DNA of 64,000 nucleotides from Bacteroidetes bacterium GWF2_43_63 (GTDB lineage Bacteria > Bacteroidota > Bacteroidia > Bacteroidales > DTU049), in the NCBI GenBank assembly GCA_001769275.1, contig MEOQ01000030.1, positions 1 through 64,000 on the forward strand. The letters are read 5' to 3'. Positions 25,725-34,800 of this stretch are shown piece by piece (the stretch's first letter is position 1; the number at the start of each line of letters is the position of its first letter). The position numbers were made by a program, and so were the translations under genes. The notes under the pieces are model-generated. The model ran no database searches. It saw only the letters and a program-made list of their open reading frames with translations, and had not been told where the DNA came from.

Positions 25725-26807
25725 TTATTTGTCGATGTTAATGAGCCGATATTTTTTATTGCCCATGCCCATTTTCGCAGCATATTCAATCTGATGCTTT
25801 CCGCTCACTGAGTTGGCTTTCAGAAAGGCGTCATCGCATTTATGGGCTTTATCGACCAGATCGTGCGCAGCGGTTTCAATAGCTACAATATCAGTCGAAA
25901 TCAGTATACCGATGTCGGATACAAAAGGCTTTTTGGGATTACCTGAGCAATCGCAACTGGGCGAAACATTCATGATCACATTGAAATACAGTGAATTTTT
26001 CATTTCGCAAACAGGTTTGGCATATTCAACCAACCCTTCCAGAAAACGCTGGGTTTTGTCGGCTGCTTCAGGATTGCTGATAGCATCGAAATGGCACGAA
26101 GAGATGCATTTACCGCATCCAATGCATTTTTCCTTATCAATGGTCAAAGGATTCAGTGTAATTGCGCCTGAAGGACAATCGGCCACACAAACACCACAAC
26201 GCGTACACTTTGAATTGTCGGTTTTCGGAAAATTGTTGAAATGCATCAGCTTTTTCCCTTCAATGGTGGCCATACCCATCGAAACGTTTTTGATACATCC
26301 ACCGAAACCCGCACTGCCATGACCTTTGAAATGAGTGAAATAGATGATGGTTTCGTAGTTTTCGATGTTTTTTCCAATGCGGGCCGAATCGAACCAGGTG
26401 CTTCCCTCGATAGGCAGCATCAGGGTTCCGCCATCATCGAGAATATCGATGGGCGCAAAAGTAAAGCCGTGATCTTTGGCCAGTTCTTTATGAGTTGTCG
26501 TTTCATGCCGGCGACCTTTATAAGCCACATTGGTTTCAATCAGCGTTGCATTCAGTTCTTTGCAAAGCGGCTCTACCAGCGTTGCCGGCAAGTAATAGGC
26601 ATTGCCATCCTCCCCGAAATGTACTTTAATGCCAACATTGCCACGGACGCTGTCTTTAAAATACGTAAAGAGTTTCATGACGCCTTCGGGTGAAATATCT
26701 TCTGTAAAATAAACATCGGAGCGTTTATCGTCGTTTTGAGATGATACTTGGTTGCTAAATATTGTCAATAAAACAAGCAGCGGCAGCAGGAAGAATTTGA
26801 TATTCAT
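25725..26807 (-). CDS. DUF362 protein with two 4Fe-4S clusters, exported
   Basis: 360 residues from the ATG at 26807; the -7 element TATTTTTG (minus strand, 26832-26839) rules against the longer start at 26861. The protein has a signal peptide (MNIKFFLLPLLVLL...), a DUF362 domain (VGIKVHFGEDGNAYYLPATL, later THFKGHGSAGFGG) and a bacterial ferredoxin module, CTRCGVCVADCP and CIGCGKCISSCH (about 210-250). DUF362 proteins often carry such clusters; their role is unknown, and the signal peptide here points to an extracytoplasmic form. Confidence 0.85.
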   Translation of the reverse strand: MNIKFFLLPLLVLLTIFSNQVSSQNDDKRSDVYFTEDISPEGVMKLFTYFKDSVRGNVGIKVHFGEDGNAYYLPATLVEPLCKELNATLIETNVAYKGRRHETTTHKELAKDHGFTFAPIDILDDGGTLMLPIEGSTWFDSARIGKNIENYETIIYFTHFKGHGSAGFGGCIKNVSMGMATIEGKKLMHFNNFPKTDNSKCTRCGVCVADCPSGAITLNPLTIDKEKCIGCGKCISSCHFDAISNPEAADKTQRFLEGLVEYAKPVCEMKNSLYFNVIMNVSPSCDCSGNPKKPFVSDIGILISTDIVAIETAAHDLVDKAHKCDDAFLKANSVSGKHQIEYAAKMGMGNKKYRLINIDK

Positions 26808-26981
26808 GAATGCAGTTAAATTATTTAGGTACAAAAATACACGAAACACCTTAAAAAACAAATCAAAATCTGTTACTGAAATAAAAAATGTAAGTATTTT
26901 TGCCTTTGCAGAATTACGGGGTAGAATTTGTTAGTCGAATTGTTAGTCAAATAGCATCTCCGTTTTCTGAAACCCGCATCT

Positions 26982-27053
26982 GCGGCAGTAGCTCAGTGGT
27001 AGAGCATCAGCTTCCCAAGCTGAGGGTCGTGGGTTCGAGCCCCATTTGCCGCT
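26982..27053 (+). tRNA. tRNA-Gly (anticodon CCC)
   Basis: 72 nt. Acceptor GCGGCAG pairs with TTGCCGC, the D arm is GCTCAGTGGTAGAGC, the anticodon stem TCAGC/GCTGA encloses TTCCCAA (anticodon CCC), and the T arm is GTGGG-TTCGAGC-CCCAT. CCA is not encoded. A TATTTTTG -7 element lies at 26895-26902. The last 12 bases of the T-arm/acceptor (CCCATTTGCCGC) recur twice downstream. Confidence 0.93.
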
Positions 27054-27060
27054 CAAACAA

Positions 27061-27088
27061 AACCATTTCCGAAAGGAAATGGTTTTTT
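27061..27088 (+). terminator. Intrinsic terminator of tRNA-Gly
   Basis: Perfect 10-bp stem AACCATTTCC / GGAAATGGTT with GAAA loop, followed by T residues. Confidence 0.85.
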
Positions 27089-27135
27089 GCTCTCAGGCTA
27101 GCCCGGAACGAAGTTACGAAGGCAGGACTGAGAGT

Positions 27136-27239
27136 AAAAAACTCAGCGCACAGAGTGCGATGGTTTTGTCTGAAAGCCCCCCGTCGGGTCCGCGGTATCG
27201 GGAGCGCCAGCGGACGATGCCGCAATCCCATTTGCCGCT
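27136..27239. repeat. tRNA-end repeat unit 1
   Basis: About 104 bases, nearly identical to 27303-27407. It contains a strong hairpin (GCGGTATCG ... CGATGCCGC) and ends in CCCATTTGCCGC, identical to the end of tRNA-Gly. Confidence 0.75.
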
Positions 27240-27302
27240 TGTAATCACTATCACGGATTACAAATCCGCGTTAGTGAAAGGTTCAATAGTCCGGGCAAAT
27301 GC

Positions 27303-27407
27303 AAAAAACTCAGCGCACAGAGTGCGATGGTTTTGTCTGAAAGCCCCCCCCGTCGGGTCCGCGGTATCGGGAGCGCCAGCGGACGATGCCGCAATCCCAT
27401 TTGCCGC
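27303..27407. repeat. tRNA-end repeat unit 2
   Basis: Second copy of the unit, differing mainly by the length of a C run. Its end adjoins the stop codon of the minus-strand gene at 27409. Confidence 0.75.
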
Positions 27408-27408
27408 A

Positions 27409-28464
27409 TTACCGCACCAGTTTAATAACTGCTTGCTGATCAGCCATCTGAATGCTGGCATAATAAACTCCTGCAGATACATTACCTAAAAGCTGGCCAA
27501 CAGGTACCTGTAATGTTCCTGCTTCGGCACTTTCTTCATAAGTACTGATAATAGTACCGGTAGCATCAAATATGCAAATGTTTACCTCTCCGGCTTCCTG
27601 CATATTCAGAGTCAGAACCGAATTCTGCTGCATCGGGTTGGGGTAGACGTTTGTATTGTTACTGGACGTTTCAAAGCCTGTTGCCAAATTATAACTTCGC
27701 AAACTCGGAGACTCAAGTAAAATTCCGGAATCGTATATTTCGTCGCCGGCATCTGCTATAGCCAACTTCAGATGATAGCTTGCCATGGGAACAACCTGAA
27801 TAGTAACAGTAATGGTAGTGGTATAACCATCATATACAAATCCGGTACCGCCAAGTATTTCATTATTAATATAATAACCCGAGTTTAATGAATCATTTAC
27901 ATTGTTGATTGACACAGGCATGGTTGTTCCCGGAACCAAAGCTACATTCATATTATCGTAATAATTACCCGCAGTGTCAGGGCCGCTGATGAAGAATCCA
28001 AAAACATCGTTAAAAGAAGAGTTAACCCATTCGAGATATTCTTCAGATGCAAAAACAAATTCAAATTGAAGCACAGATCCCACTGGCACCAGATCGAACT
28101 CGAGGACACTGGCATCGTAGGTTGAATAGCCCGGAATCAGCAAATCGAGCAAACTATCGCCAGGCTGTGAATTTGTGGTAGATGCAAAATTGCTTACTGG
28201 TGAACCGATTGCTGGAGACCCGGTTAACGACCCGGTTGTCAGAATAATGCCATGGTCAATATTCAGATTAGACGTAATTCCATTGGAAAAGGATCCGCTG
28301 GCCATTGAATCGCCGGTGTATTGAACGTTTGAAACCGAAACACCGGTCATGATGAAACTGTCTACCAAAGCAACAAAATTTGAACTCAGGCTAGTAACAA
28401 TCTGACCATGGCCAACTGACGAAATCAGCACAAAAGCTGTAAAACAAAGTATTATTTTTTTCAT
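27409..28464 (-). CDS. T9SS-secreted choice-of-anchor L protein
   Basis: 351 residues. Signal peptide (1-20, ending SVGHGQ). Residues ~25-260 match the choice-of-anchor L domain: an early GITSNLNIDHGIILTTG, then VLQFEFVFASEEYLEW and DVFGFFISGP. The last ~75 residues (NVYPNPMQQNSVLT to AVIKLVR) form a Por sorting tail. A surface or released protein, with adhesive or structural use plausible but unproven. The 3' end abuts the tRNA-Gly repeat units. Confidence 0.88.
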   Translation of the reverse strand: MKKIILCFTAFVLISSVGHGQIVTSLSSNFVALVDSFIMTGVSVSNVQYTGDSMASGSFSNGITSNLNIDHGIILTTGSLTGSPAIGSPVSNFASTTNSQPGDSLLDLLIPGYSTYDASVLEFDLVPVGSVLQFEFVFASEEYLEWVNSSFNDVFGFFISGPDTAGNYYDNMNVALVPGTTMPVSINNVNDSLNSGYYINNEILGGTGFVYDGYTTTITVTIQVVPMASYHLKLAIADAGDEIYDSGILLESPSLRSYNLATGFETSSNNTNVYPNPMQQNSVLTLNMQEAGEVNICIFDATGTIISTYEESAEAGTLQVPVGQLLGNVSAGVYYASIQMADQQAVIKLVR

Positions 28465-28573
28465 GATGAGGTTGGTTAAATTGCCGATCTATTAATATTG
28501 AAACGCGTTTAAATTCGTCTAAAAACATTCAAAGATAAACGAAATTGTAAATTATTTGTTACCTTAAACTGAT

Positions 28574-29491
28574 TTAATTTGACAAATTAATGATCAGCCC
28601 ATCTTCAGCAGCCACCGTTTCAGGAAATATTTTCCTTGCTTCTTCCAACAGCAACTCCGGGGTGCGATAGCGCGACGAAAAATGCCCGATCAGCAGTTTC
28701 TTCACTCCGGCTTCGACGGCTATGGTTGCGGCATCGACCGAGGTGGCGTGCATTTTTTCGGCTGCTGAATTCTGCAGTGATTTATCATAGGTAGTTTCGT
28801 GATACAGCAAGTCGGCTCCTTGAATAAACGGAATCATGCTGCGATCGAATACGGTGTCCGAAACATAGGCAAAAGAGCGGGGCAGGGCAGGCTGCATAAC
28901 AATTTCGTCGCGAGGAACTTCTTTGCCGCTGGCATCAAAAAATGGCTCGCTCCGAAGAATTGCATGAATTTGATCGTAATCGGGACTATATTTTTCAATA
29001 AAATCCTTTTTGATCTTTTCCTGACGCGGCTTTTCGGTTATGCGGAAACCAGAGGCTGGAATGCGGTGTTTGAGCGGAAAAACTTTGACAGAAAAATCAT
29101 CGAAATCAATATTTTCCCCTGGTTTCATATCATCGATATCATGAAAATGAATAGGATACTTGGGAACGAAGCCCGCCATACCAAAATTGTAGTCGAGCAG
29201 CTCTTTCAGCTTGTGATGACCAACAATATGAAGCTCTTTCTTACGTCCAAGCAGATGAAAGGTGTTGAGCAATCCGGGCAATCCGAGGTAATGATCGCCA
29301 TGCAGGTGCGAAATCAAAATGAGTTCGATACGGTTGAAATTGATTCCGAAGCGACGCAGATTGATCTGTGTGCCTTCGCCGCAGTCGATTAAAACAAAAC
29401 GCTCATGCACATTGAGTACCTGAGCGCTTGTAAATCTACCCGGCAACGGGGCTCCGGATCCGGACCCTATGACGGTGAGACTAAATGACAT
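28574..29491 (-). CDS. rnz: Ribonuclease Z
   Basis: 305 residues, the normal length. RNase Z cuts the 3' trailer of tRNA precursors that lack encoded CCA, as both tRNA genes in this window do. Metallo-beta-lactamase motifs are SHLHGDHYLGLPG (61-73), YVSDT, LLYHETTY and the AxDxG/GHFSSRY region. It is cytosolic and zinc dependent. Its ATG directly follows the stop of the upstream T9SS gene (TAA-ATG, no spacer), so it may rely on coupled translation. Confidence 0.95.
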   Translation of the reverse strand: MSFSLTVIGSGSGAPLPGRFTSAQVLNVHERFVLIDCGEGTQINLRRFGINFNRIELILISHLHGDHYLGLPGLLNTFHLLGRKKELHIVGHHKLKELLDYNFGMAGFVPKYPIHFHDIDDMKPGENIDFDDFSVKVFPLKHRIPASGFRITEKPRQEKIKKDFIEKYSPDYDQIHAILRSEPFFDASGKEVPRDEIVMQPALPRSFAYVSDTVFDRSMIPFIQGADLLYHETTYDKSLQNSAAEKMHATSVDAATIAVEAGVKKLLIGHFSSRYRTPELLLEEARKIFPETVAAEDGLIINLSN

Positions 29492-30229
29492 TTATCGGTT
29501 GATAATTAGCTTACGGGCAACTGATTGAGCTCCCTTGGTTACAGAATAAAAGTATACACCTTCTGGCAGCGAAGCGACATTCAATGCAATGGTATTTTCA
29601 CCGGCATTCACTTTGTGACTGGTGGATGAAACATTGCGACCAATCATATCCGTAATGTTTACAGCCACAACCGAAGTTTCATTATTGGTAACCACGATGT
29701 TAGCAACATCAGCGGCAGGATTGGGATACAGATCGGTAACGCCGAATGAATAATAGTCATTTTCGCCAAAACCAACAGTTCCAATCACGAGTTTGTAACC
29801 ATTGACATCTTGAGGAACCTGGAACGGCATTGTCATTGCCGTTAAATGAATCATGCCTTTCACAACAAGAGGGTAGGTACCGACTTGTCCGGCAGTTGCT
29901 GTACCAGTAATTGCAACACAACCAGAATCGCCCCCATGAAAAAATGCTGAAACAGTATTGGCTGCCCATGTGAAACCAGCAGGGAGTCCCTGAATATCAG
30001 TAACTCCAACAGAATCAATATCCGCAGCGTAAGTCATGTACACGGTATCAGTAGGAATAACCGCTGTAATTACACCCGAGTAGGCAACTCCTACAGGAAC
30101 AGGAGGCAGGTTGGTAACGGTATCCGGATAAAACCCAGGCGAAGTGTATGAATTGTTAGGAATGCATGGTTGAGCATTAACAGCAGCAACCAGAGATAAA
30201 CCAGCAATCAGGGTGAAAATTCTTTTCAT
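29492..30229 (-). CDS. T9SS-secreted protein, unknown N-terminal domain
   Basis: 245 residues. Signal peptide ending AAVNAQ (about 1-19). A ~150-residue Ig/FN3-like beta domain follows (PPVPVGVAYSGVITAVIPTD, GLPAGFTWAAN, GCVAITGTATAGQVGTYPL, reminiscent of putative-Ig repeats). The C-terminal ~80 residues (DLYPNPAADVANIVV to ARKLIINR) are a Por tail. The -7 element TATATTTG (minus strand) is at 30247-30254. Gene order puts it directly upstream of rnz with no spacer. Confidence 0.8.
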   Translation of the reverse strand: MKRIFTLIAGLSLVAAVNAQPCIPNNSYTSPGFYPDTVTNLPPVPVGVAYSGVITAVIPTDTVYMTYAADIDSVGVTDIQGLPAGFTWAANTVSAFFHGGDSGCVAITGTATAGQVGTYPLVVKGMIHLTAMTMPFQVPQDVNGYKLVIGTVGFGENDYYSFGVTDLYPNPAADVANIVVTNNETSVVAVNITDMIGRNVSSTSHKVNAGENTIALNVASLPEGVYFYSVTKGAQSVARKLIINR

Positions 30230-30559
30230 AGGATTTTTGTTTAGTGCAAATATAACAACTTTTTATATCAGATTATAAAATTAAGGAAGAAGTTGCAACC
30301 GAAAGATAAATTTTTCAGGTATGAATATCCCAAGTTTTTGGGAGAGACTATTGTGATTATGACAGTGATACACCCCGAAGGCTATCAGGGCCGCGCCATG
30401 GAGGTGTGATTATGCCGTAAAGACACGAAGGCGTCATGATATCCCGGCACAACTGAGTTTATAAAGTAGAAAGTTATCAAGTTTTTAAAGGCACTTCAAA
30501 GAATGTTTTGATTCATAATTCAAAACATCTGGAATCACTTCAAAAATCTAAAATTACTA

Positions 30560-30579
30560 CCCTGAGCTTGTCGAAGGGC
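30560..30579. repeat. REP-like palindrome
   Basis: CCCTGAGCTTGTCGAAGGGC forms a short imperfect hairpin. The same motif occurs widely between genes in unrelated bacteria. Confidence 0.55.
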
Positions 30580-30631
30580 ACCAATCTGATATCTTATATC
30601 GTCTGGTGTCTTTGTGCCCTTGTGGCCAGCC

Positions 30632-30664
30632 ATAAAAAAAAAGCCCGCATTTCTGCAGGCTCTT
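30632..30664 (-). terminator. Intrinsic terminator of rpsA
   Basis: On the minus strand AGCCTGCA / TGCGGGCT (one mismatch) with a GAAA loop is followed by eight T residues. Confidence 0.75.
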
Positions 30665-30681
30665 ATAATAATGGAAGAAAA

Positions 30682-32550
30682 CTATTCTTCTCCTTCGCTG
30701 CCGTCTTCGGGAGTAGCTTTAGGAGCTTTTTTAGTTCCTTTCAGGTTGGCAAAGATATCGAGATCGCCAAGGGTTTCCTTATCAGCGTTCGGTTTTGCTT
30801 TCGAGAAAGAATCGTCCTGTCTTTTTTCAGGAGCTTCGCGTTTTCTGTCTTCTTTCACTTCCTGGAAGATTTTGCTGTGTGAAACAACGATTTTACGTGA
30901 TTCCTTTGAGAATTCTATCACTTTGAAATCGAGTACTTCGTCCATTTCAGCTTTGCTGCCATCTTCTTTCTGCAAGTGACGGTTAGGAGCGTATCCTTCA
31001 ACACCATAAGGCAGAGAAACTACAGCACCTTTGTCATTCTTCTCAATGATGGTTCCTTTATGAATGGAATCGATCGAGAAAATGGTTTCGAACACATCCC
31101 ATGGATTTTCTTCCAGCTGTTTGTGACCGAGACTCAGGCGGCGGTTTTCAACATCAACATCGAGCACAACCACTTCGATTTCTTCACCGATTTTGGTGAA
31201 TTCGGCCGGGTGCTTGATTTTCTTTGACCATGAGAGGTCGCTGATGTGAATAAGTCCGTCAACACCTTCTTCGAGTTCAACGAAGACACCAAAGTTGGTG
31301 AAATTGCGGACAGTTGCTTTATGACGTGAATTGATCGGGTAACGATCTTTAATATCTACCCATGGATCGGGTATAAGTTGTTTGATGCCGAGAGACATTT
31401 TGCGCTCTTCGCGGTCGAGACTGAGAATGATGGCTTCAACTTCGTCACCGACTTTCAGGAAATCCTGAGCCGAACGGAGATGTTGTGACCATGACATTTC
31501 AGAAACGTGGATGAGACCTTCAACGCCGGTAGCAATTTCTACAAATGCACCATAGTCAGCCAGAACAACAACACGACCTTTCACCTTGTCACCAACTTTG
31601 AGTTCGGTGTCGAGTGAATCCCAAGGATGGGCGGTGAGCTGTTTCAGACCAAGAGCGATACGTTTTTTGCTTTCGTCGAAATCGAGAATAACCACATTGA
31701 GTTTCTGGTCAAGTTCAACAATTTCTTCCGGGCGATTGATACGTCCCCAGCTAAGATCGGTAATGTGGATAAGACCATCAACACCACCCAGGTCGATAAA
31801 TACGCCATAGGATGTGATGTTTTTGACTGTACCTTCGAGTACCTGACCTTTTTCGAGCTTGGCAATGATTTCTGCCTTCTGGGCTTCGAGTTCGTCTTCG
31901 ATAAGCGCTTTGTGAGAAACAACAACGTTTTTGAATTCATTGTTGACTTTCACAATTTTGAAATCCATGATTTTACCGACAAAAACGTCGTAATCGCGGA
32001 TTGGTTTCACATCGATCTGTGAACCCGGGAGGAATGCCTCAATGCCGAATACGTCGACAATAAGACCACCCTTGGTGCGGCATTTAACCTCACCTTTGAT
32101 GACTTCGCCGGTTTCATACAGCACGTTGATGCGATCCCATGCCTTGAGCAGGCGCGCTTTTTTGTGCGACAGGATAAGCTGTCCAGTGCCATCTTCCTGA
32201 CTTTCAACATAAACTTCAATAACATCACCGATTTTCAGATCGGGATTGTAACGAAGTTCGTTGGCGGCGATAACACCGTCGGATTTGAAGCCGATGTTTA
32301 CGAAAATTTCGCGATCGGTTTTGGCAATGACGGTACCATCAATCACTTCTTTTTCTGTAATCTGGCTCAGGGTTTTTACGTAGAGACCTTCCAGTTTTTC
32401 ACGCTCTGCAGCTGAATAAATCTGGTCTTTCTTTCCGATCGCATCCCAATTGAATTCTTCAACTACTGCGGTTGTTGCAGCCGGTGTTTCCAGAGCTGGC
32501 TGCTGCTCCTCTAGGTTAGTGTTTTCTGTTTTGTTAAGTTCGTCACTCAT
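30682..32550 (-). CDS. rpsA: 30S ribosomal protein S1
   Basis: 622 residues from the ATG at 32550, preceded by AGGAGAAAAATTA, an unusually good Shine-Dalgarno for this phylum; the longer start at 32664 lies upstream of the -7 element. It carries about six S1 RNA-binding repeats (for example VKNITSYGVFIDLGGVDGLIHITDLSWG, split here by strand positions near residues 240-265) between an acidic N-terminus and a Lys/Glu-rich tail (KKAPKATPEDGSEGEE). S1 unwinds mRNA leaders on the 30S subunit. In Bacteroidota, with few Shine-Dalgarno sites, S1 and A/T-rich leaders are thought to drive initiation. Confidence 0.95.
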   Translation of the reverse strand: MSDELNKTENTNLEEQQPALETPAATTAVVEEFNWDAIGKKDQIYSAAEREKLEGLYVKTLSQITEKEVIDGTVIAKTDREIFVNIGFKSDGVIAANELRYNPDLKIGDVIEVYVESQEDGTGQLILSHKKARLLKAWDRINVLYETGEVIKGEVKCRTKGGLIVDVFGIEAFLPGSQIDVKPIRDYDVFVGKIMDFKIVKVNNEFKNVVVSHKALIEDELEAQKAEIIAKLEKGQVLEGTVKNITSYGVFIDLGGVDGLIHITDLSWGRINRPEEIVELDQKLNVVILDFDESKKRIALGLKQLTAHPWDSLDTELKVGDKVKGRVVVLADYGAFVEIATGVEGLIHVSEMSWSQHLRSAQDFLKVGDEVEAIILSLDREERKMSLGIKQLIPDPWVDIKDRYPINSRHKATVRNFTNFGVFVELEEGVDGLIHISDLSWSKKIKHPAEFTKIGEEIEVVVLDVDVENRRLSLGHKQLEENPWDVFETIFSIDSIHKGTIIEKNDKGAVVSLPYGVEGYAPNRHLQKEDGSKAEMDEVLDFKVIEFSKESRKIVVSHSKIFQEVKEDRKREAPEKRQDDSFSKAKPNADKETLGDLDIFANLKGTKKAPKATPEDGSEGEE

Positions 32551-32610
32551 TAATTTTTCTCCTTTCCTTGTCTGGTTCTCAGACAATAGGGTGTTTTTGT
32601 AAATGGGCTG

Positions 32611-32642
32611 CAAAAGTAGAAATATTTTCTTATTTCGCCAAA
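32611..32642 (-). promoter_or_regulatory. rpsA promoter
   Basis: On the minus strand TTTG (32642-32639) and TACTTTTG (32618-32611) are 20 bases apart, matching the Bacteroidota -33/-7 consensus. Confidence 0.75.
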
Positions 32643-32782
32643 TAAATAATGAAGAATCAATCAATTAGTTTTTGTTTTCAGCTTGTCAGCATACAATACA
32701 TGGCGCGGATTTGCAATCCGTGACAGTGAGCGAGGCCGCTTCATGCCGCTTACCGCATGCCTCATGCCCTATGCCGCAAGCC

Positions 32783-33484
32783 TCATGCCTTATGCATCTC
32801 CATGTACTTCTTCATCAATCCTTCCGGGTCGCTGACAGTTTTCAGAATCCATTGGGCGACAAGCAATTTTCGTTCGCTTTCATCAATAAAACGATTGATA
32901 TTCAACGATATGGACTTATCGACAATTTTTTGCATGAATAAGGCGGCCGAAACCGAAATATTGAAGCTTTCTGTAAAACCATACATGGGCAAAGCAACGG
33001 TGAAATCTGCGCCCTGCAAGGCTTTTTCAGATAATCCTTCTTTTTCGGTGCCGAAAATAAGCGCCAGCGGCCGACTAACGTCAATTTCATCAACAAGAAC
33101 CGGATTTCCGTGCGGAGTGGTGGCTGCAATGGCATACCCCTGCCGGCGCAGTTCTGCATAGCATTCATCAACTGCATTATCACCACTGAAGTTATTGATA
33201 TTGAGCCACTTTTCGGCACCCAACGCAATCTCTTCATTAGGTTGAAATTTATACACATTTTCAATGGCAAAAACATTCTGAATTCCAAAACAATCACAAG
33301 TTCGCAGAACTGCGCTTGCATTGTGTCCCTGAAACAAATTTTCGAGTGCAACCGCAAAATGCCGCGTGCGTTTCGAGGCAACGTCGTTAATCCGCTCCAG
33401 TCGCTTTTCAGTGATAAAATCTGATAAAAATGTAGTCAGATTGTCAATATCAAGGTCTTTCAGATTGGGTTTAAATGCCTTCAT
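32783..33484 (-). CDS. trmH: SpoU-family RNA 2'-O-methyltransferase, TrmH-like
   Basis: 233 residues. SPOUT methyltransferase with motif 1 LFQGHNASAVLRTCDCFG (about 48-65), motif 2 LALIFGTEKEGLS and motif 3 ALPMYGFTESFNISVSAAL. This pattern, with the ~30-residue C-terminal extension, fits TrmH, which methylates the ribose of G18 in tRNA; an rRNA target cannot be excluded. It stands alone, preceded by dispersed GGTTAAGGTCAAGG and GTAACG repeats. Confidence 0.85.
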   Translation of the reverse strand: MKAFKPNLKDLDIDNLTTFLSDFITEKRLERINDVASKRTRHFAVALENLFQGHNASAVLRTCDCFGIQNVFAIENVYKFQPNEEIALGAEKWLNINNFSGDNAVDECYAELRRQGYAIAATTPHGNPVLVDEIDVSRPLALIFGTEKEGLSEKALQGADFTVALPMYGFTESFNISVSAALFMQKIVDKSISLNINRFIDESERKLLVAQWILKTVSDPEGLMKKYMEMHKA

Positions 33485-33498
33485 ATGCTGCGAGGAAT

Positions 33499-33530
33499 TC
33501 TGAGGTTGAGGTTAAGGTCAAGGTTAAGTA
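33499..33530. repeat. GGTTAAGGTCAAGG degenerate repeat
   Basis: Degenerate 6-base words (GAGGTT, AAGGTC, AAGGTT). A longer run of the same type lies at about 56019-56052. Confidence 0.5.
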
Positions 33531-33626
33531 GCTTTAAGCTGTGAGAATAAAGTTGAGTCGGAATTGTGCTAATGTACTTATTTGCTGCTGATTTGAAAAT
33601 TTGAAAGTGTGATAATTTGAAAATTT

Positions 33627-33682
33627 GTAACGCCTGTAACGTGTAACGCTTGTAACGTTTGTAACGCGTAACGATTGTAACG
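33627..33682. repeat. Seven GTAACG words in 56 bases
   Basis: GTAACG occurs seven times at spacings of 6-9 bases, ending one base before the stop codon of the agmatinase-like gene. It is degenerate and no spacer structure is present. Confidence 0.7.
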
Positions 33683-33683
33683 T

Positions 33684-34718
33684 CTATTTCTGCGATGCAA
33701 GTGCGTGAATACAAAGCTGATAGAGCAGGCGACAGCCGACCGTTTCGTCCCACTGATTCTGATGATCAGGTCCAACTTCAACCAAATCGAAGCCAACAAT
33801 CTGACGTCCGCTCTGAACCAGTTTTTTCAATACATACGCAGCCTGTTCAAACGTAAGTCCTTCGGGCACAGGTGTTCCGGTATGCGGGCACAGCGATGGC
33901 TTCAATGCGTCAATATCGAATGAAATATACACCTGCTGCGGTAAAGCCGCCACAATTTCTTCGGTGATTGTTTTCCAGGTTTCGCCTTCAAACATTCGAT
34001 GGACCATGGCTGTATTGTAAAAAGTCTCAATTTTTTCCGAAGCTGCAGCAAAATTGGCTTCGTCGGTGCAGAGATCTCGCACAGCTACCTGAACCAGTTT
34101 TCCAACTTCGGGCACATTTTCAATCACGTTGCGCATGACCGAAGCATGTGAAAACTGAAAATCAAGATAATGCTTGCGCAGATCGGCATGGGCATCAAAT
34201 TGAAGCACGCCTAAGCCAGGATATTTTTTTGCTGTTTCAGCAATAGCACTGAAGCTCACACTATGCTCGCCACCCAACACAGCCGGAATTTTATCGAAGG
34301 CCAGACATTTATTTACTTTGGCTGAAACATAGGAATTCATCTGAATACAAGCATTGTTTACTTCTTCCTGGGCTCTTTTAAGTCGCTCTGGAAGAGGCTC
34401 GTCGCTGTTTTCGCGATGGTCGATTATGGTTTTCGACTTGCGTCGTTCGAATGAATTCAGATCCATGATCCAATCCTCGAAAGGCGCATAAAAAATACCT
34501 TTCTGCCACTCATCTGGAACCATTGTATCAAACAGATCGATCTGATACGATGCTTCAAGAATGGCTTCAGGTGCGTATGCTGTGCCTTCCCGGTACGATG
34601 TTGTCACGTCCCAGGGAACAGGTATTATCAGAATTTTCGCATTCTTTTCATCTTTTGGCAATCCGAAAATTCCATTGTTTTTACTGAAATTCTCGTCAGG
34701 GTTGAATTGAAAGAGCAT
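33684..34718 (-). CDS. Agmatinase/arginase (ureohydrolase) family protein
   Basis: 344 residues. The binuclear manganese site is complete: GGEHS (about 169-173), DAHAD (about 197-201) and SFDIDALKPS. These enzymes hydrolyse a guanidino compound such as agmatine, arginine or formimidoylglutamate, releasing urea or formamide. Bacteroidota copies are usually named agmatinase, but the substrate cannot be fixed from sequence. The N-terminal ~120 residues are longer than in minimal agmatinases. The minus-strand -7 element TATTTTTG is at 34737-34744. Confidence 0.85.
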   Translation of the reverse strand: MLFQFNPDENFSKNNGIFGLPKDEKNAKILIIPVPWDVTTSYREGTAYAPEAILEASYQIDLFDTMVPDEWQKGIFYAPFEDWIMDLNSFERRKSKTIIDHRENSDEPLPERLKRAQEEVNNACIQMNSYVSAKVNKCLAFDKIPAVLGGEHSVSFSAIAETAKKYPGLGVLQFDAHADLRKHYLDFQFSHASVMRNVIENVPEVGKLVQVAVRDLCTDEANFAAASEKIETFYNTAMVHRMFEGETWKTITEEIVAALPQQVYISFDIDALKPSLCPHTGTPVPEGLTFEQAAYVLKKLVQSGRQIVGFDLVEVGPDHQNQWDETVGCRLLYQLCIHALASQK

Positions 34719-34784
34719 GTTTTAAATAGTTTGATGCAAAAATACAATTTAATGTGCTAATGTGGAAAATGTGGAAATGTGCGG

Positions 34785-34800
34785 CTCACGTAAAACGTGA
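34785..34800. repeat. CACGTTTTACGTG hairpin repeat, copy 3
   Basis: CTCACGTAAAACGTGA, the reverse orientation of the core shared with 5309, 15598 and 35054. Confidence 0.5.

Larger units (their letters stand above)
27054..27408. other. Post-tRNA region with tandem duplications
   Basis: 355 bases between tRNA-Gly and the next gene. After a terminator hairpin (27061-27088) come two near-identical ~105-base units (about 27136-27239 and 27303-27407). Each ends in CCCATTTGCCGC, the 3' end of the tRNA gene. No coding region is supported. Confidence 0.65.
30230..30681. other. Intergenic region
   Basis: 452 bases. It holds the promoter of the T9SS gene, a CCCTGAGCTTGTCGAAGGGC palindrome (30560-30579), a motif I know as a common REP-like sequence in many bacteria, and the rpsA terminator. 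I see no gene. Confidence 0.6.

Noticed and set aside
26900-27244. Open frames running through tRNA-Gly and its repeats
   Set aside because: They read through the tRNA and hairpin DNA, so the protein would be an artefact.
30508-30882. Open frames at the 3' end of rpsA
   Set aside because: They cross the rpsA terminator and lie antisense to rpsA; no domain is visible.
33627-33682. GTAACG repeats considered as a CRISPR remnant
   Set aside because: Repeats are only 6 bases with 0-3 base gaps; there are no spacers and no cas genes.
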